Shown here: in pieces, positions 61,467 to 64,000 of the stretch | Numbering within the stretch: position 1 is the stretch's first letter | Layout: every line of letters starts with the position of its first letter | DNA from: Actinomadura nitritigenes | GTDB lineage: Bacteria; Actinomycetota; Actinomycetes; Streptosporangiales; Streptosporangiaceae | Length of the DNA stretch: 64,000 nucleotides | Direction: 5' to 3' | NCBI RefSeq assembly: GCF_017573545.1 | Contig: NZ_JAGEOK010000024.1 | Coordinates: 1-64,000, forward strand | Notes under the pieces: generated by a model | What the model was told of the DNA's origin: nothing | Seen by the model: the letters and a program-made list of their open reading frames with translations, nothing else | Databases searched by the model: none | Translations under genes and position numbers: made by a program

Positions 61467-61507
61467 GGCGTCGAGGGCGTCCCCGGCCGGCGCGGGAAAG
61501 AGGCGAC

Positions 61508-62170
61508 ATGACCGAGCGGCTCCCGCTGTTCCCGCTGGGCACCGTGCTGTTCCCCGGCCTGGTGCTCCCGCTGCACCTGTTCGAGGAGCGGTACCGGCTG
61601 CTCATCGGCGACCTGCTCGAACGGCCCGAGCCGCGCGGCTTCGGCGTGGTCGGCATCGAGCTCGGCCATGAGGTCGGCGAGGACGCGGCGCACCGCCTGT
61701 CCGGGGTCGGCTGCCTGGCCGAGCTGCGCGAGACGCGGCGCCACCCGGACGGCCGCTACGACGTCGTGACCACCGGGACGCGCCGCTTCCGGGTCAAGGA
61801 GCTGGACCGGTCCCGCCCCTACCTTCAGGGCGAGGTGGAGTTCCTCCCGGAGCACCCCGGCGCCGACCCCGGGCCCGCCGCCCGGCGGGTGCGGCGGCTG
61901 TTCCGGCTCTACCGGGAGCGGCTGTCGGCCGCCGGCGGCGGCCCGGTCGACGATCCGGCCCTGCCGGACGACCCGGTCGCCCTGTCCTACCTGATCGCGG
62001 CGTCGGTCGTGCTCGACGGCCACGAGAAGCAGCGGCTGCTGGAGTGCGAGGACGCGGCGCTGCGGCTCGCGGCCGAGCGCGAGCTGCTGGTCCGGGAGAA
62101 CCGGATCCTGGACTCGCTGCCGATGATCCCGGCCGGCCAGTTCCTCGACGGCTCGTTCACCCTGAACTGA
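61508..62170 (+). CDS. Lon-protease-substrate-domain protein
   Basis: The 220-aa stand-alone LON N-terminal domain begins LPLFPLGTVLFPGLVLPLH and has FEERYR, then GCLAELRETRRHPDGRYDV and GTRRFRV. There is no AAA or protease domain. A C-terminal helix bundle follows. AAAGAGG upstream fits the ATG. It is thought to bind protein segments, but the role in actinobacteria is unknown. Confidence 0.88.
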   Translation: MTERLPLFPLGTVLFPGLVLPLHLFEERYRLLIGDLLERPEPRGFGVVGIELGHEVGEDAAHRLSGVGCLAELRETRRHPDGRYDVVTTGTRRFRVKELDRSRPYLQGEVEFLPEHPGADPGPAARRVRRLFRLYRERLSAAGGGPVDDPALPDDPVALSYLIAASVVLDGHEKQRLLECEDAALRLAAERELLVRENRILDSLPMIPAGQFLDGSFTLN

Positions 62171-62252
62171 CCGGGGAGTCCGAAGGGCCGTCCCCTCGGC
62201 GGGACACGGACCGGCCGCGCGCCGGGCCGAAGATCACGGCAGACTGTCCCCC

Positions 62253-62765
62253 ATGAGCAAGCGGGCAGGAGCAGGGGGCGGGAAGGCGGGCGGCCAGGGC
62301 ACGCCCGCCACGGTCGCCGCCGCCAGGGCCGGAATCGAGTTCACCGTGCACTCCTACGAGCCGGCTCCGGACGCCGAGTCCTACGGCGCGGCGGCGGCCG
62401 ACGCGCTCGGCGTCCCGCACGACCGGATCTTCAAGACGCTGGTGGCGGAGGTGGACGGGCGGCTGACCGTCGGGGTCGTCCCGGTGTCGGGGTCGCTGGA
62501 CCTGAAGGCGCTGGCCGCGGCGGCGGGCGGGAAGAAGGCGGCGATGGCGCACCCGCGCGACGCCGAGCGCGCCACCGGCTACGTGGTCGGCGGGATCAGC
62601 CCGCTCGGGCAGCGGCGCCGGCTGCCGACGATGATCGACGCGTCGGTGTCAGCCCTCGCGACCGTCTACGTCTCGGCCGGTCGGCGCGGACTCCAGATCG
62701 AGCTCGTCCCCGCCGACCTCGTCGCCCTCACCGGCGCCACCGTCGCCGCGATCTCCCGGGGGTAG
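62253..62765 (+). CDS. ybaK: Cys-tRNA(Pro)/Cys-tRNA(Cys) deacylase YbaK
   Basis: The 170-aa editing protein removes cysteine from mischarged tRNA(Pro). It shows RIFKTLVAEVDG, VPVSGSLDLKALA, and GYVVGGISPLG. The lysine in FKTL is the catalytic residue. The ATG at 62253 has no Shine-Dalgarno; CAGACT lies 7 nt upstream, close to a -10 box. Its last 117 bp overlap the convergent membrane-protein gene. Confidence 0.9.
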   Translation: MSKRAGAGGGKAGGQGTPATVAAARAGIEFTVHSYEPAPDAESYGAAAADALGVPHDRIFKTLVAEVDGRLTVGVVPVSGSLDLKALAAAAGGKKAAMAHPRDAERATGYVVGGISPLGQRRRLPTMIDASVSALATVYVSAGRRGLQIELVPADLVALTGATVAAISRG

Positions 62766-63251
62766 CCGGCGGACGAGCACCTCCAGCAGCCCGTACGCGG
62801 CGACCGCGGCCACCGGCCAGAACACCAGCACGCCCTTGGCGCGCAGGTCGGCGATGCCGGTGACGGTGTCGCCGTCGCGGCCGTGCCGGACGACGTCGTC
62901 GAAGTGGCCGAGCCCGACCAGGTGCCCGGTCTTCCAGGCCAGCAGCGACGCGGCCACGCCGCCGGCGGCGATGCCGAGGATCAGCGCGATGTCGTTGCGG
63001 CGGCCGCGCGCGGCGTAGGCGGCGATGCCGCAGAGCAGGCCCGCCGCCAGTCCGATGAGGGCGAACCTGCCGTCGATCCCGACCGGGCCCTCGCCTTCCG
63101 GATCGGCGATCAGCGGCTCACCTTGGATGATCACATATGTGACCTTGGGGATGGTGTTCGCCCACAGCAGCCCCGCGAGCGGCCCGAACGGCGTCACGAT
63201 GGCGGTGGTGACCAGCCAGGTCGTCAACTGCCTGCCGGTCGGTCGCCGCAC
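62649..63251 (-). CDS. DUF2567-like membrane protein
   Basis: The 200-aa protein has four spans (about 10-30, 64-82, 89-107, 142-160) and an extracellular loop with EGPVGIDGRFA, the pattern of DUF2567. The C-terminal ~38 residues are acidic and Gly-rich and lie in the region antisense to ybaK. GAGGAG 8 nt upstream of the GTG at 63251 fits. Function unknown. Confidence 0.65.
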   Translation of the reverse strand: MRRPTGRQLTTWLVTTAIVTPFGPLAGLLWANTIPKVTYVIIQGEPLIADPEGEGPVGIDGRFALIGLAAGLLCGIAAYAARGRRNDIALILGIAAGGVAASLLAWKTGHLVGLGHFDDVVRHGRDGDTVTGIADLRAKGVLVFWPVAAVAAYGLLEVLVRRLPPGDRGDGGAGEGDEVGGDELDLESAPTGRDVDGREG

Positions 63252-63377
63252 TGCGTACGCTCCTCATGGAAGTGTCCTCTGACAGCGAAAGCCTAGCCTG
63301 CCCTGGTCAGCCGATCGACAATCGAATGGTGTCCCATTCCCGTCTCGATTCACGCCCGCGACCGCCCCGGTTACTGG

Positions 63378-63385
63378 GATAATGT
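63378..63385 (+). promoter_or_regulatory. Extended -10, leaderless layout
   Basis: TGGGATAATGT contains GATAAT (63378-63383) with a TG extension, or TAATGT (63380-63385), which ends 7 nt before the ATG at 63393. There is no Shine-Dalgarno. Confidence 0.6.
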
Positions 63386-63392
63386 GCCCGAC

Positions 63393-64000
63393 ATGTCCGG
63401 ATTCAGTCCCGCGTTCGAACGCCTCGGCGCCGCCCTGGCGGCCGTCGTCCTGCAGCAGCAGGAGACGCTCGCCGAGTTCCTCCCGCGCGAGGACTGGAGC
63501 GCCGACCTCACCGCCCGCACCTACGCCAGCGGCGGCGTGACCGTCCGCGTCTCGCTGCTCGGCTCCTACGCCGCGCGCGAGCGCACCTGGCTGTGGGGGT
63601 GGGCGAACCCGCAGTTCGGCGACGCCCATCCCGCGGTCGTCCCGACGCTGGCGATCCGCGCGCTCGGCGAGCGGCTCGGCATCACCGAGTTCACCACGCC
63701 CGAGGTCGACCTGTCCTGGTACGACGGCCCGGCCGGGCACGGCGGCGAGCTGATCGCGATGGCGGCGGGCGGGGTGCTGCGCGGCGCCGGCTACATCGGG
63801 GCCGGCTACGACGGCGGCTCGGCCTACCTGCACGTCGACGACCCGCAGGTGCCGGCGGCCGGCTGGGACCCGATCCCGGTCCCGCGGCTGCTGAACGGGG
63901 CGACGAGCCTGTTCCCGCACGAGCCGCGGCTCACCCTCGCCGGGCTGCTGTCGCACCACCGGATCGCCTACCGGCAGACCGACGAGCTGACCGAGATGCG
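63393..64000 (+). CDS. DUF6882-like protein, truncated by window edge
   Basis: Open from the ATG at 63393 through the last base, about 202 codons. The product is soluble, with the motif TWLWGWANPQFGD (about residues 66-78) and GERLGITEFTTPEVDL, which I associate with the actinobacterial DUF6882 family. No enzymatic motif is seen. The C-terminus lies outside the window. It is divergent from the DUF2567-like gene with 141 bp between. Confidence 0.65.
   Translation, partial: MSGFSPAFERLGAALAAVVLQQQETLAEFLPREDWSADLTARTYASGGVTVRVSLLGSYAARERTWLWGWANPQFGDAHPAVVPTLAIRALGERLGITEFTTPEVDLSWYDGPAGHGGELIAMAAGGVLRGAGYIGAGYDGGSAYLHVDDPQVPAAGWDPIPVPRLLNGATSLFPHEPRLTLAGLLSHHRIAYRQTDELTEM

Overview
This window is a very GC-rich chromosome segment of an actinomycete. 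Gene order resembles the rpsA-polA-pdtaR-liv-pyk-glt-lgt-trp-his stretch of Streptomyces, and the pdtaR-polA-rpsA part resembles mycobacteria. PriA in place of TrpF, a VKOR-type disulfide system, a mycothiol-dependent-enzyme-like protein and an Lgt with a long acidic tail all fit Actinobacteria. A Streptosporangiales/Actinomadura-like source is my guess from style only. No phage, IS element or CRISPR array was seen. The left end looks like a contig end, because bases 1-69 read as degraded Illumina adapter.

Layout. 0-8 kb: truncated membrane protein, rpsA, a polysaccharide deacetylase and polA (all minus), then a PaaI-type thioesterase (plus). 8-15 kb: a lipoprotein (plus), a branched-chain amino-acid ABC transporter (livJ, hairpin, livHMGF) and an ANTAR response regulator of the PdtaR type. 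15-16.1 kb: an unusual tRNA (anticodon CAA, short variable loop) followed by a helix-turn-helix/LAGLIDADG protein whose Shine-Dalgarno sits in a perfect hairpin. This is the most accessory-looking part of the window. 16-22 kb: pyk, a DJ-1/PfpI protein divergent from an AraC-type regulator, a prenyltransferase-fold protein, a PLP decarboxylase and a GNAT acetyltransferase. 22-28.4 kb: gltBD glutamate synthase. 28.8-35.7 kb: an envelope block with two paralogous single-pass proteins, a VIT1-like transporter, lgt, two membrane-anchored DsbA-like oxidoreductases and VKOR.

35.8-41.2 kb is a mixed trp/his cluster (hisI, Trp-associated membrane protein, orphan OmpR-type regulator, DUF2752, trpC, trpB, trpA) without trpE. 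A cold-shock gene, a TIGR03085-like protein and a heterodimeric ABC exporter with one degenerate ATP site follow. 46.2-54.1 kb holds a repeat-rich intergenic region and miscellaneous genes: HEAT-repeat protein, lipoprotein, phosphorylase-like protein, AlkZ/YcaQ-type winged-helix protein, acyl-CoA dehydrogenase and CocE hydrolase. 54.1-60.4 kb is the main his operon, hisD-hisC-hisB-(56-aa membrane protein)-hisH-priA-hisF plus an ATP-grasp gene, with several 4-nt start/stop overlaps. PriA is expected to serve both histidine and tryptophan synthesis. The right end carries PhzF, a Lon-substrate-domain protein, ybaK, a DUF2567-like membrane protein and a truncated DUF6882-like gene.

A recurrent feature is a TANNNT box 6-7 nt upstream of the start codon with no Shine-Dalgarno, the architecture of leaderless transcripts (polA, pyk, hisD and others). 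Starts were chosen from Shine-Dalgarno sequences, such -10 boxes, overlaps and family alignment by eye. No database search was run.
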